Shown: in pieces, positions 33,113-44,382 of the stretch
Layout of the letters: every line of letters starts with the position of its first letter
Numbering within the stretch: the stretch's first letter is position 1
DNA from: Pachyseris speciosa
Lineage: Eukaryota > Cnidaria > Anthozoa > Scleractinia > Pachyseridae
DNA: 64,000 nt
Direction of reading: 5' to 3'
Assembly (NCBI GenBank): GCA_016490735.1
Contig: JAEMWC010000009.1
Span: forward strand, 2,653,501 to 2,717,500
Program-made: the position numbers and the translations under genes
Notes under the pieces: model-generated
What the model saw: the letters and a program-made list of their open reading frames with translations, nothing else
What the model was told of the DNA's origin: nothing
Database searches by the model: none

Positions 33113-33565
33113 AATAGGTTTTTCGTACTGATGAGTCATAGTTTTGTGGAAATTTGTCGCAACGTCTCCCTTTTTTAATTTTGCATAGTGGAATTGAGAC
33201 ATTCAAACATAAAAACTGTCATTGCTGAAATGTCATTGCTTCTTGTGGCGGCTCGGTTACTTGGGACCGTCTTTATACCAACGGCATTTTGAGCAGAGGT
33301 TTATATCGGACATGACGAGAGTCTTAGTATTTGCTCTTTTTAGCACAGTTTTGAAAAAAACTAGAACCAATTTCAGGAGCAAGGTCTTATTTTTGTAGAT
33401 TTGCTCGCAGCCGCCAACAAATTTTATCACTGCGAACTTTCGGGGGATTGTTACGGAGATACTTTATGACCCCAACGCAATTTATATGGCAGCTTCTTTA
33501 CAAACAGTAGCTACAGTGTTTACTTTCTCCTGTACCTTCTTGACAGATAACAAGGTTAAGTTTTA
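33113..33565. repeat. Local repeat, copy C
   Basis: Carries all blocks of copies A and B in order (TTTTTCGTACTGATGAGTCA, GGCGGCTCGGTTACTTGG, TTTTGAGCAGAGGTTTAT, GCGAACTTTCGGGGG, CTTCTTTACAAACAGTAGCT, TACCTTCTTGACAGA). The fullest of the three. Function unknown; it may be a tandemly duplicated non-coding segment or an unclassified element. Confidence 0.75.
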
Positions 33566-34449
33566 GATATACGATGACGATTTTGAATTTTTAAATCATG
33601 TTTCGGCAGAAACTTCTGCCTTCTTTAGTACAATTGTTACAAGATGTAATTCAGAATATAAATAACTTTTAAGTACTAATGAGTGAGTATACAAATTATC
33701 GAATATTTACGAAAGACTGCATGGCTTAAGCTAACATGTTGAAGTTGTTGACTCTAAGGGAAGGGTTTTCGTATAGGGTGCTTAAGGTTTCTTTTATCTT
33801 CAGCTGGAAATAAATGCCGACTTAAGTGATCAACTACATTAAAGCAATCGCTGGATCTTGGATCACGGCAATGGTCAGATGTGTGAGTTCTTGTCCGTAG
33901 TTAAGAGGTGATCACCGGATACGTGTGGAAAAAAGTCGGGCTGTTTCAAAGCCGAGTGTTTTAGGACTTGATCAAAACACGAATTGCGAATTATATTTTT
34001 ATTGAACGGCTTAAAAAGCTTTACTGAACATCTATCCATTCTTACACTTAAGTGTAGATTTTGGGTTATTTTGGCCTAGAAAATCGGATGTAATATTTGT
34101 TGTGCCTTTATCACATATAAAGACACTCATTAAAAATTAATTTCTTTTGTATTTCTTTCATGAATTATTAATAAGTTTTTAAATCTTTTCTATTGTCCAA
34201 CTATATCCCCTTGCGCGTTTTTGGGTGACTCTGAAAAACATGCCCATGTAGAGAAGCTTAAGGTAAATTGTTGTTATGCTATTCTTTTGCCGAGAATGTC
34301 CAATACACCCAATCTGAGTCGGATCGTGTCCGATCGGGCTACCGGAAGTCAGGTCGCACCAAAGACAACCTTCCCCGTTCTTAACGCACGCGCGACCTAG
34401 AAAGTAATATCCGAGTCGGGTCGACTCGACCTGTCTTTGCGAACGTCGA
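33566..34449. other. Intergenic DNA
   Basis: No gene or clear repeat recognised. The right end (from about 34310) carries GTCGGATCGTGTCCGATCGG and TCGGGTCGACTCGACC words that lead into the tandem repeat. Confidence 0.5.
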
Positions 34450-34985
34450 TCGATCCGTCTCACGGAAGTCAGGTCGCAAGTGACAAAGATAATATGCGCA
34501 TAGGAAGGGCAGAAAATCTAGACGGATCGACTCCATCCAATCGACTCGAGTCGACCCGTCGATGGGAGTCGATTGGACTCTACCCGTCACCAGTAGCCAG
34601 ATCGCGCAAAAGAGAAAGTAATGATATATAAACCCACCTCGTTCTTAAAGCTAGCACACAAACATGACAGTTTCTGTAGCAACCGATTCGGGTCGAGCGG
34701 AGACAAGCCAGGTCGCGCGAAAGAGAAAGTAAGACATATAAAACCCTCCTCGTTCTTAAAGCCGTTTCTGTACCAGCCGAGTTGGGTCGACTCGACTCTA
34801 CCCTACTTTAGGACGTCGATCCGTCTCACCGGAACTCAGTTCGCAAGTGACAAATAATAACACACACATGGGGTGGGCAGAGAATCTCGACGGTTCGATC
34901 AACTCGAGTCGACCCGTCGATCCAATTCGGCTGGACTCCACTCGTCACTGAAAGTCAGGTCGCGCAAAAGAGAAAGGAATAATAT
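34450..34985. repeat. Tandem dimer of a ~360-bp unit rich in TCGACTCGAGTCGA
   Basis: Matching landmarks are spaced 357-367 bp: AGGTCGCAAGTGACAAA (34472/34839 region), AACTCGAGTCGACCCGTCGAT (34543/34901 region) and TCGCGCAAAAGAGAAAG (34603/34960). A half-unit landmark CCTCGTTCTTAAAGC occurs at about 34640 and 34750. The palindrome TCGACTCGAGTCGA is notable. No frame is conserved. Similar TCGACTC words continue at 34310-34430 and 35520-35640. Confidence 0.75.
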
Positions 34986-36322
34986 ACTAGTAGTAATCAC
35001 AGATCAGGAATGTGTTCGAGTATCCATTGCTGCTGCGGATAGTCTGATGTAATAATACTGAAATCGATTACAGGTTTGTAATATGTGACAGGGTTGTGAT
35101 CGGTTGTGTGCTATCCTTGTCGGCTCGTATTTAGCTGTGATTCGGTTATATTTCCGATCTTGCGACGAAAAAACATTATTGAATTATAAACAAGGATTTG
35201 GTTCTTATTTGCAGCTAATATTCAAACAGTTAGACTCGGTCAGCGTCCGGGAGGGGGGGGGGGTAGTACCTTATGTTGACCATATAGGTATGTGTGGCCC
35301 CAAAGGGTATGGTTTTTTAGCCGTGTTGGTCTGAAATTGGGTATAGATTTTGACCATTTTGGTCTGAAATAGGGTACTTAGTATCGCAGGCACCCAAGGT
35401 TAGGATGCGCCTCCTAACGTCCACCGCAATCACCGAACCACCCGCCCTGGCCTGTGATTATTCCGTCAAATCGATAAAAATCACCCGCAAGTATGGACGC
35501 AATTACATCTTGTATGGAAAACCCTGACTTGACTCGATCGGACTGAGTCGATCCGACAACATTGCTGATTTTCCAAGTCTCTCGGAAACCGACTTCCGGT
35601 AACATGGGTCGACCGACTTTTGAAGAGAAGGGTCGAGTCGCATACGCATATGTATGTTGGTACAACATATGTCCCCCGTTAACTGATGTTCCTCATTTTC
35701 ATGTTACCAGCCAAGATTCAACAATCAAAGGAACAGCTTGGTTGTCTGTAAGTCACTTGTCAGCACTACCCGACAAAGATGTAAGAAACTTCAATTCTTA
35801 AAGCAAAGCTGACATAAAGGCGTTCCCTCCAAGTGGAACTTTGTATTTCATCTCCAGTGACCCCCAGTTCTTACACAATAACCATATCGTCAAAAGATAC
35901 GAAAGCTGCACAACCCACAGCGCTACACAGTTCGAGTGGGACGCCGAACAACTTCGAGAATGGACCTTGAAGGAAGAGTAGACACGCTGGCCCTCCAAAA
36001 TTCCGAATTCTTTGCGAGCACACGAATCCAAAAACAGCATCAAACTGTCATCCTAGCGGCGACCCCTATGTTTGGTCATCAGTTCAGTTCAGTTTATTTG
36101 CAACAACAACGTTTGACAGATAAAAAGTACCTACCCGAAGGCAGCATTGGCTAGTCGAGTTTGTGGGTCAAAAGGATGTTAAAAATATGGAAGGAAATGA
36201 GAAAAATTACAAAAATCAACTTACATTACCAAAAACTTCAAGCAAATTAGAAATAATACTACCCGTATACTGGCTACAGACTACTATGAGCAAGCGCCTT
36301 ATCGATACCGAGCAGCACCTTA

Positions 36323-36353
<31 letters not shown>

Positions 36354-36364
36354 TAATAATGATA

Positions 36365-36366
<2 letters not shown>
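34986..36366. other. Intergenic DNA with repeat pieces
   Basis: No supported gene. Around 35255-35400 is a repeat with GGGTATGGTTTTTTAGCC and a G-run. At 36075-36116, on the minus strand, GTTGCAAATAAACTGAACTG with an (AACTG)n tail looks like a retroelement 3' end. An (AAT)n microsatellite occupies about 36325-36362. Confidence 0.5.
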
Positions 36367-36410
<44 letters not shown>

Positions 36411-36480
36411 CGCGAGTAATTTCAAAATCAGACGAGCGCGAAGCGCGAGGCTGATTTGAAAATACGAGCGCGATTACTCT

Positions 36481-36519
<39 letters not shown>

Positions 36520-36852
36520 TTTCTATAACAAATTTCGAGGTCCAATTACTAATTAATCGTATCTATAACAAATTTCGGAATTAAAAATTTCTTTTGGGAA
36601 GGTCTTTTGAGCGAAAACGTCTGTAGCGCTTTCCATATGTTTTGAAAACTGCAGGAAACGTTTGCAATGAAGCCATTAAAGCGCGCGTAATTGACGTGAA
36701 AATCACGTGGGTATCCAATTACAGGTATCCAATTACAAAAAGTTCAAATTGGATACCTGTAATTGGACACCCACGTGATCGCGCGCCGATTACGTGACAA
36801 ATAGGCGCGCGGAGAACCAATCACGATCGAGAATTTTGTTATAGATACGATT
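36367..36852. repeat. Nested foldback complex
   Basis: A first palindrome (36367-36510) pairs AGTAATTGGACC...AGTACAATTCAGGGAGTAA with its inverse around GACGAGCGCGAAGCGCGAGG. A second (about 36690-36785) pairs CACGTGGGTATCCAATTACA with its inverse. Outer words AATCGTATCTATAACAAATT (36553) and its inverse (36830-36850) enclose the second. TCCAATTACTAATTAATCGT is also directly repeated at 36500 and 36541. Confidence 0.75.
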
Positions 36853-37137
36853 ATAATAATAATAATGATGGGGATGATGATGATGACTTAATTATCCTCT
36901 CCCCATCAGGGCTTTTCAGGGATAGTGATATAAACTATGTGAGTAACAAATAATTCAAATAAACATAACATGATAAGAGTCCCAACTGGCCGGAGGCAAA
37001 CCAGTTGGCTATTTACAAGGATGACAGACGGGTTGAACCAGGGACTATCCAGAATAACACCAGCTAGCGGCCAGAACGGGATTTGAACCCGCGGTAATCG
37101 CATTGATATCCAGCGCCCGAACCACTCGGCCATCCTG
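36853..37137 (-). mobile_element. tRNA-derived SINE (minus strand)
   Basis: On the minus strand the head at 37137 reads GGCAGGATGGCCGAGTGGTT (A box) and GCGGGTTCAAATCCCG (B box), like a Leu/Ser-type tRNA but without a proper acceptor stem. The 3' module TGAAAAGCCCTGATGGGGAG-AGGATAA is shared with the SINE at 4270-4712. The tail is (TCA)n then (ATT)n. It abuts the foldback end GTTATAGATACGAT. Confidence 0.75.
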
Positions 37138-38458
37138 CCTAATTACAAATTCTCAATCTTGTCATCAGGCTGGACAATAGCTTATTCATAAGAACCTAAG
37201 AAAATCCCAACCATCTTAAAGGCTGAACCGACAGCCAGACGCTCTTCTGGGTATTCGCGACAAAACCAGCATTGAACAAGTTGGGGTTATTTACCTGGAA
37301 CGAGGGGGTATGTGATATGTTCACCTGGTACCCCCGGTGCCAGCGGTGCCCCCGGTGCTAGCGGTGCCCCCGGTGCCAGCGTACCCCCGAGGAACAGGTA
37401 CATAACATACTATTCTGACTACACTCATACGAGACATTAAATGTTAAAAGTTTATTTAGGACGAGTCAGACAGTCTTCTGATACAAAAAGCGTCCTGAGA
37501 GAGACAGACAGTCGTCTGATACAAAAAGCGTCCTGATATACAGAAAACTGAGCAACTATACATAACTAAGATGTGCTAGCCAGATACGAAAAACCACTAA
37601 AAACCACCCTCGAGAAGTGGCCAAAAAAATTGTGGAAACGTATTCCTCGACTAATGCAGCAGCACAATACCCGAGGAAAGGGCACAACTAACCATTAAGT
37701 TACAATATTGTACCAAGGTCTCTAAAGCGAAAATACAATTAAAGGCTAACGATACAAAACTGCGACAAAAGTTCAATAGAAAACTGGAATCTCAAAAAAT
37801 TTCACTGCAGAAAAGAGGTCAAGCAAGAGACTGACTGACCTAGAATGACTTAACTTTCCCGCGAAGACCTTAAATACCCCAAGGCTATCCCACGATGCCA
37901 AGCCAACCTCTCAACGTGCCGCCAGAATATTAATTTCTAACTAATTCGTTCCCATGTCACTCAACCGTTAGAAATTACATTATTTGTCAATTGGTGAGGT
38001 TTTCTAAAAGAAACAAAAGGCCGTTAAATAACGAAAAAGTTGTTTTCTACGTAGTCGAGTTTTACTTAAAAAAAAAATGCTTTCAATGGTGGATTGTAGG
38101 CGTTGAGGTTTCGACTGTAAACATGTTTTTCTGATTTCGCCGTTTTCGGTTTTTTTTACAACAATGCGTAGACGACTTGTTTTGTTTACTGGTACACAGT
38201 GAGATTGAATTTAGTTCTGTATTATTTACACAACAATATGTATATACATTTTCTTTTGTCTGCTGGTATGCGTGCATGGTAAACATGTTTGTTAGTTTTG
38301 CATATTAAACAGTACATTCTGAGTACACTACAGTCATATAGTTGGACGGCTGCTGTTAAATTTTGGGAAAAGTGAACTCTCGGCTAGCATTGTTTGTAAA
38401 TAACGATCAGCGATAGTGAAGATAAAGTTTTCTTAACCCAAAACATGCAGCTTTTCAG
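37138..38458. other. Intergenic DNA with two small tandem repeats
   Basis: No gene supported. About four copies of an 18-bp unit GGTGCCCCCGGTGCTAGC lie at 37325-37395. A pair of about 48 bp each, with CTGATACAAAAAGCGTCCTG, lies at 37455-37535. The rest is unassigned. Confidence 0.55.
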
Positions 38459-38668
38459 GGCTCTTTGGAAGCTCCCTCTCGGCAGCTTGATTTCCTTTGT
38501 GAATGGAACAAATCAGACTCACAGCCAGGATGCTCAGATTTTATTGCTATTCCACCCGCTACCCATGTCGTTGCAGCGAGTAAGCCCCACGAAGAAGTTA
38601 TGGAGGAGAGAAAGGGGAAAAACGCGGTATACAAGTCGTTACCGACGAAGAGGTTGCTAAACGAAGAA
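38459..38668 (+). CDS. Candidate internal exon of an unknown gene
   Basis: An acceptor (GCAGCTTTTCAG, ending 38458) and a strong donor (GAA|GTGAGT at 38669) bound exactly 210 bp, 70 codons, with no stop and phase 0 at both ends. The translation is hydrophilic and looks protein-like (DFLCEWNKSDSQPGCSDFIA, PHEEVMEERKGKNAVYKSL). I do not recognise a domain and could not find partner exons, so it may be chance or part of a decayed gene. Confidence 0.3.
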
Positions 38669-40446
38669 GTGAGTAGATACCAGCTAAGACACGAAAGACC
38701 ACCGCGTGGTCGGTAACTGCTTGGCATTTCATCTGTGTTTGTTAGTTTCTTCTTTAGAGTTTACAAGTAATGGGAGACTAAGTCGAGGGGAATATTAGCA
38801 GGGGACTAAGTCGAGGGGAATGTGAGCAGGGGAAATATATATTGCATTGTTTTGCTATTGTAATCAGCTATTATTTTAGCCCCGCACTACCCTGTTACAC
38901 TCAAAGCCACCACCAACTTTTCAGACAGTGAATAACGATGAGGAGTTATGTAATTATTCCCTTGAAAGGAACAAAAGAAACCGAGCCAACTGACAAATAT
39001 ATAAGTCCGATTTCACAAGCAACGCCTGCGATCTGCAATCGGAAATCGTAGGGCACCAGTCAATCCACTTCAGTCAATCGTCCAATTAAACATTTATCCT
39101 TGAAGCCTGAAAACGCCAATACCCCACTAAGGGCCTTATCACTTTGATAAAAATGCAACTGGGGCCGGTAGCTAAGCCAAATGGTAATAATACAATAAAT
39201 TTGTAATAATGGATTACCCCACTAGTGGACCGGCCACGAGAGCCCTAAAAAATCTTTATCTAGTGGGAAAATATACGAAAAAAAATCAACCCGTATAAAG
39301 TGTAAAATGACAGGTGCTTTTAGTGCTTACAGCTGATCTAGATCGAGATCTTTAACCGCCAAGTTCAGTTTCCGCCAGTATTCGCCGCTTCCACATATCC
39401 CATAATGCACCTTGTTTGTCCCCATAATTTTGCATAAGCATTGTTTTCAATTTCTCAAGGGACGATTGTAAATGCCAATTAAAAAGTACATAAGAAGTAA
39501 AGCAAAACACAATAAAATTAAAAATTTATTGAGAAATTGAGATCAAACAGAAACTTAATTAATTAATTCGGTTAGCTGTCCATTAGGAGTCTTTTCCTCA
39601 TCATGGTCTTAAATTGAGCTAACGATTGACTTAACTTGATGTTTTGCGGCAGAGCATAATTTTAAGGGAAGGTGAGAAAAATGAAGATTTTAAGGTGATT
39701 AAAAATTAAATTTGGTGGTTAAAAATTAATGGACGAACACCAAACAGTCCACCCTCAACCTGACGTCTACCCACGGTGTATTGGACTGTCTGAGTGTTTG
39801 CGCATGCGGGGCCGCTCCCGCGTTTTCAAGTGAAGGGAGGGGACTAACTCTAAAAATAATTAAAACGAATATAAATCCTTTTAATTCATAAGCTTTGTCC
39901 AGGAGTTAACATATGATATGAACTCAAAAAGTCAAGCGATATCCTTTTTTACACTATTAAATTCAATTCAAGCATTTAGAGAAAGGAGTTAGTGACAAAA
40001 TAGACTTTGTAGTCACACCTTACGTAATATGTAAACGAAGATAGAGTAATGATAACTTGGGTTTATTTATTCGCTTACTGACACGAAATCGGATTCTCTG
40101 AATGTACCGAAATCCCTGTTTCGATTGTCGTTACGACCAACAAATTCATTTGCCACGTCAGCAAGGCATAGTTTGTCTGTTCTGTCTTTGTGAGTGTTTA
40201 GCACTGTAAGAACCTTTCTTTAGTCTTTTCTTTGTCTAATGAGCCTTGCCTCTTCAAAAGTCACTTTTGCAGACAACATAGAAAACTTTAAAACGCGCCT
40301 TATCTATAGAAGATATGCTTGTTCAGTAAAGCAAAACTATCAAGGCCGTTAACAACACAATGAGCACACAGCAGGAGTCGCGTTGGTCTGTCAACCCAAT
40401 TTTAATCACAGAGTGGTTTTAAAATTTATTCCGTCAGAGCGTCTGC
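38669..40446. other. Intergenic DNA
   Basis: No gene supported. A tandem word AGTCGAGGGGAATRTTAGCA repeats at about 38780-38835. The rest is unassigned and AT-rich. Confidence 0.5.
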
Positions 40447-40615
40447 CTGATGAGACCTTAATTGAAAGGCCGAAACAGCTCTCCATGGCTGCTAGTGCTT
40501 GGGCTCAATTTTTCCTTTAGTAGATTTAAGGGGTAATGCCCGCTACCATGTGGCCTTAGTGCCCTTACAGTGGCTTCAACTAGTACCAGATCACATTAAT
40601 TTGTGAGGTATCCTT
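40447..40615 (+). mobile_element. Second hammerhead element copy, 5' truncated and decayed
   Basis: From CTGATGAGACC (40447) onward it matches 32112-32277: GGCCGAAACAGCT, CATGGCTGCTAGTGCTTGGG, GGCCTTAGTGCCCTTA, TCACATTAATTTGTGAGGTA. Stem II has one A-C mismatch, stem III a C-C mismatch, and the left strand of stem I is gone, so it should not cleave. The start exactly at the core suggests 5' truncation. It lies 200 bp before the KLHL pseudogene at 40812. Confidence 0.75.
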
Positions 40616-40811
40616 TTCATTTCAATTGTTTGATACAAATTTTCTACCTCAAACACTGCGTCAAATACTCACGTTCGCTCAGGACGACAAACCCGACTTT
40701 TTCACGGCCTTCAAGTGGACGACGAGTCGAGCATGCGCAGTAGCGCAGTAAGGGGAAACTTTACTTCCGGTCGTCGTCCTCTGAGCTCGTGGTCGCGGTG
40801 CTTAAGGTTCC

Positions 40812-41127
40812 TAACGTTAACATAGACGACGACAAGCGAAATGCGAAGGATCTGTTCATCGCAGCCGATTACTTACTTCTTGTATGTTTGATAATGTTCA
40901 TCGCGACACGATTTACAGAGGAACGGCTTACCACCTTCAATTGCGTCTCGACATTTTACTTTGCTGACAAATACCAGTGTGAGGAACTTTTTGCTAAAAG
41001 TAAGACGTTGATTCTCGAGACCTTCCCCTCTGTAGCAGAATCAGACGAGTTCCTAAACATGGAAGCCGAAGAGGCTTGGAGTTAATGCAATGTAATCAGC
41101 ATATAAGCTCTCTAGATGAGCCATTGC

Positions 41128-41161
<34 letters not shown>

Positions 41162-42362
41162 ATAAAAAAAAGAGAAGAGGCTTGGAGTTTGATTTTAAGT
41201 GATGAAATTTGTGTTGAGGAAGAAGATGTCTTGAAAATCACACAAAAATGGATTGAACAAAATGAACGCGATCGAATGGCGAAGTTTGAATTTTTTTTCG
41301 TCAAGTTCGACTGATTTTCCTATCGCATGACTCGTTGCTGGACATCGTGTCGCACTATTTGGTGAGAGAAAACCATAGTTGTTTAGAAAAGGTGTTGGAC
41401 GCTATAGCGGAAGTCAGTGACGGAAGTGAAGATGCTCTCATGCAGTCACCAAGAAGAAGATTCGGAACTGACACCATTGTGGCTTATCTATGTAAGCAAA
41501 CCTTGTGTTATCTTCCTGAGAGAGAAGAGTGGAAATTTTTAGCAGACGGCTTGACAGATGAAAATAGAAACCTCAACAGAAACCTCAGATGCAGGCAGAT
41601 GATAATATTCCGTGACAAGTTGTCATTTTTGATGAAAATAGCAGTGAACGTCATGATCCTCTTTGTAACAGATGGTCTTCTGTGCAGGATATGCGTATTT
41701 CTTCTTCTTCAGAGCTAGTAGTAGTTGTTCGAGGGCATATAGAGTTTTATTACAGAAGGGGCAGTCATAGAATTTTATTACAGAATTGAAATGTCCACAG
41801 TTACACGATACAATGCGGGGTCATCGTCATGGAAGAGCATTTTCACTTCTGATGAGGGTTGCAGGCAAGTGTGTTGTGTTGTTGCTGCTGATAACTGTTT
41901 GTATATTTTGGGTGGTGCACCACCACACCATCCAGCGGACTATGTGACAAAAGCTGAGAGATTTGACACTGCAAAATAGAAACAAATTGGAGACACGCAG
42001 CAAGTATGAGGCGGTGCCTTTGGTGTGGCGACACAAGGGAAGATTTTCGTGGCTGGAGGGATGGACCATAAGATGAATTTGCTCCAAACATGTGAGGTGT
42101 ACAGTGTCTCCATAAACGAATGACAGTTTATTGGTAACTTGAACATTCCACGTTGGTCGGAAGGGTTGTGTATGTCCATGGAACACTGTCTGTGAAGGGG
42201 GGTGGGAAATTTGGTTATCCCGAGTTCACAGTTGAAAGGTATGATCCCACAGCAAACCAGTGGACCCAAAAGACCACCATAACAGTGGACAGGATTCCAC
42301 ATCAAAAACCTCCATATCAAAAACATTCATTGTGCGTAATAAACTTCCCAAAGCAGTGGATA
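40812..42362 (+). pseudogene. KLHL pseudogene, 5' truncated
   Basis: Homology starts inside BTB (NVNIDDDKRNAKDLFIAADY) and runs through BACK and kelch to about 42362 (KNFPKQW-like end). Breaks include the 90-bp insert at 41084-41173, a T-run frameshift near 41290, extra sequence near 41570, an internal duplication of AGAATTTTATTACAGAA (41735-41785), TAG at 41977-41979 and TGA at about 42007 and 42121. The first 100 or so codons and the upstream block are missing. Confidence 0.9.
41084..41173 (+). mobile_element. Short retroposed insert with A-tail and 16-bp TSD
   Basis: 90 bp ending TTGTAATAAATATTGTTTAT and an A-run is flanked by GAAGAGGCTTGGAGTT on both sides (41068-41083, 41174-41189). AATAAA, the A-tail and a long target duplication are marks of L1/RTE-type retroposition of a strongly 5'-truncated template. 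Confidence 0.85.
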
Positions 42363-42934
42363 GTTCCTAACCAGCCTTGTTTGTTTGTTTGTTTGTTTGA
42401 TAATTTTGCAATTTGTTAAGAGAACGCTATTTCTGGGGCACTCTAGGGAAAGCCAGGAACACTGAGCTGAGAAGTGTTTAGCAGTTTTTTTTGTAGTCGA
42501 CATTATTTTATACCTAATATGGTGTTTTAGATTTTTTAATAGTTTGATCCATTTTTGTATACAAATATACCGCTATATATATTTCTCTTTGTCACATTCA
42601 CAACTATGAACTAACGCAATTTTAAATGAACTCTATCTTAACCATATGTTTGTTCCATCATTTTAATATCCCTGTTTCAATTCACTTTTCAGATGAAATT
42701 ATTATTTAATCCAGGGAAAGTCCATGTTCTAATAAATTAAGGATATATGTAAATATATATTTTTATCATACCTTCTGTAATTACTGTAAATATTTTGAAT
42801 AGAAATAAAGTCTTTTAATTATTAAAAAAAAAAGATTCTAAATGACTTTTTGTTTGTTCAGTACAAAACGAGCCTCGTTAATATAATTATATAAAAAAGG
42901 GATTAAGTTTTGGATATAAAAAGACAATAATATG
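42363..42934. other. Intergenic DNA
   Basis: AT-rich; a (TTTG)n run at about 42380-42398. No gene or clear element seen. Confidence 0.5.
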
Positions 42935-43115
42935 GGTTATTGGCCAAGCGTGAGGTCAAGACGGCGTGATATTGGCCAAGTTCGTTTTTTGCGTGTTTAT
43001 GGACCGAGACGACGTCGAAGTCCATAAGCACGCAAAAAAAAAAAAAAAAAAAAAAAAAATGAACGAGGCCAATATCCCGTAATCTTGACCGAACAAGCTT
43101 GGTCAATAAAGGATT
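42935..43115. repeat. Foldback element with homopolymer in the arm
   Basis: GGTTATTGGCCAAGCGTGAG...GATATTGGCC...GCGTG.TTATGGAC on the left pairs with GTCCATAAGCACGC...GGCCAATATC...CTTGGTCAATAA on the right around CGAGACGACGTCGAA. The right arm has an A-run of about 26 against TTTTTT on the left, possibly an expansion or an assembly effect. Confidence 0.75.
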
Positions 43116-43264
43116 TATTATATGACTCAAAGGACACTATTAACAGACAGTAAAACGCCGGACGAACGGGCTATCCCGAGCGGGCAAGATGGCTCCATCA
43201 TGACCTCGCGAGTAGCCAATCACAGCAGGAGAATTGATTCATCTTGACCGCTGAAAGAGCTAGT

Positions 43265-43500
43265 CATATAATAATGATGGTTAATGATCGCAATGGCGGA
43301 CGCATCGATTTCTCAAAATGTGCATTATTGTAGAAGTTATGGCGTCAAAGGTATCATAGTATACATTTGTAGTGTTTCCAATAGTTTTTATGTCTTACGG
43401 AATAATCTAATGTAGTCCGTATAACTTTGCTCTGTACTGATCACGACTTTTTTAGTTTACGGTTTAGCCAGGCGGATTGAATACAAGACAAAACTGTTAG
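43265..43500. repeat. Dispersed repeat upstream of KLHL units, copy 2
   Basis: Matches 21130-21490 (GTAGAAGTTATGGCGTCAAA, GTATCATAG, CGACTTTTTTAGTTTACGGT). It lies about 1.3 kb upstream of KLHL copy 2; the distance is larger than at 21546 because the 43893-44382 element is inserted between. Degenerate CCGACA(A/G)GCGACA words follow at 43515-43680. Confidence 0.65.
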
Positions 43501-43892
43501 ACTGCCAGGGTAAATTCCGACAAGAGACATGGCCCAAAAAGTAGCGACAGTACCTGACAGAAAATGAAATCCCGACAGGCGACATTATTCCCAACAAAAT
43601 TCCGACAGTGGCATCAGGGCCGAGAATAGCGATTTAAACACCGACACGGGAGATTTTAAAATTCAGACAAGCGACAAGGGACCCTCCCCTGGCAGGGCCT
43701 CTTTACAGTTTAGAGTGCGAAGGTAACCCGCATGCAGTTAAAAACTTTGTACGACAGGGTGTCACTCGGGCAAAGAACTGTGTCCGTTGTCCGTCGATAT
43801 GAAGCGGTGTCCGCATTAAGCCAGCTAATGTAAGAGAAAATATGCGAGCTTTCGTCGAAATTAAAACATTAAAACACTTTAGCGAGAATTGA

Positions 43893-44382
43893 GGGTGCGT
43901 TTCGTTAGGAAAATCCGAGATGGGATCATGTGGATTCAGTGACAACCAAAGAAACGAAAAATCTATTTTCGGATTCTTTTTGTTTTCCTTTCATCACACC
44001 AGTATCACGGTCCTGTATATCGCAGAGATCAATAATGAAGTATTGGAATATTGGGGCAATTTAACGGAAATAAACGACACCGAAAGCTTACCTTGATAGC
44101 TAATGATCACGAAAATATGGCCGGAAGGTGACGGGCCTGAGTTTCCAGACCTGGTATTTTCACAAGAAGACCGCTTGCCAAATGTACTTTTTTCTGATTC
44201 GTTCCCAAAGAAACGCGCGGATCATCAATCCTAAAAATCCGGATTTAGATTTGATCTAATGTATCCAATTGGAGAGTAGATTCTTTAGATTCATAATCCA
44301 TTTTCGGATTTAAGTAAAGAAACGCAAAATCCGTTCTTAGTTTGAAGAATCCGGATTTAGATTTTCCTAAAGAAACGCACCC
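43893..44382. mobile_element. TIR MITE with TGA flanks, 490 bp
   Basis: GGGTGCGTTTCGTTAGGAAA and its inverse (TTTCCTAAAGAAACGCACCC) are flanked by TGA (43890-43892, 44383-44385). Inside, AATCCGGATTTAG-type words recur several times. Outside, AACACTTTAGCGAGAATTGA and its exact inverse occur near 43873 and 44474, so the MITE may sit inside an older inverted repeat. Confidence 0.75.

Noticed and set aside
37070..37137. Functional tRNA-Leu/Ser gene on the minus strand
   Set aside because: Box sequences fit but the acceptor ends do not pair and a SINE-type 3' module and tail follow.
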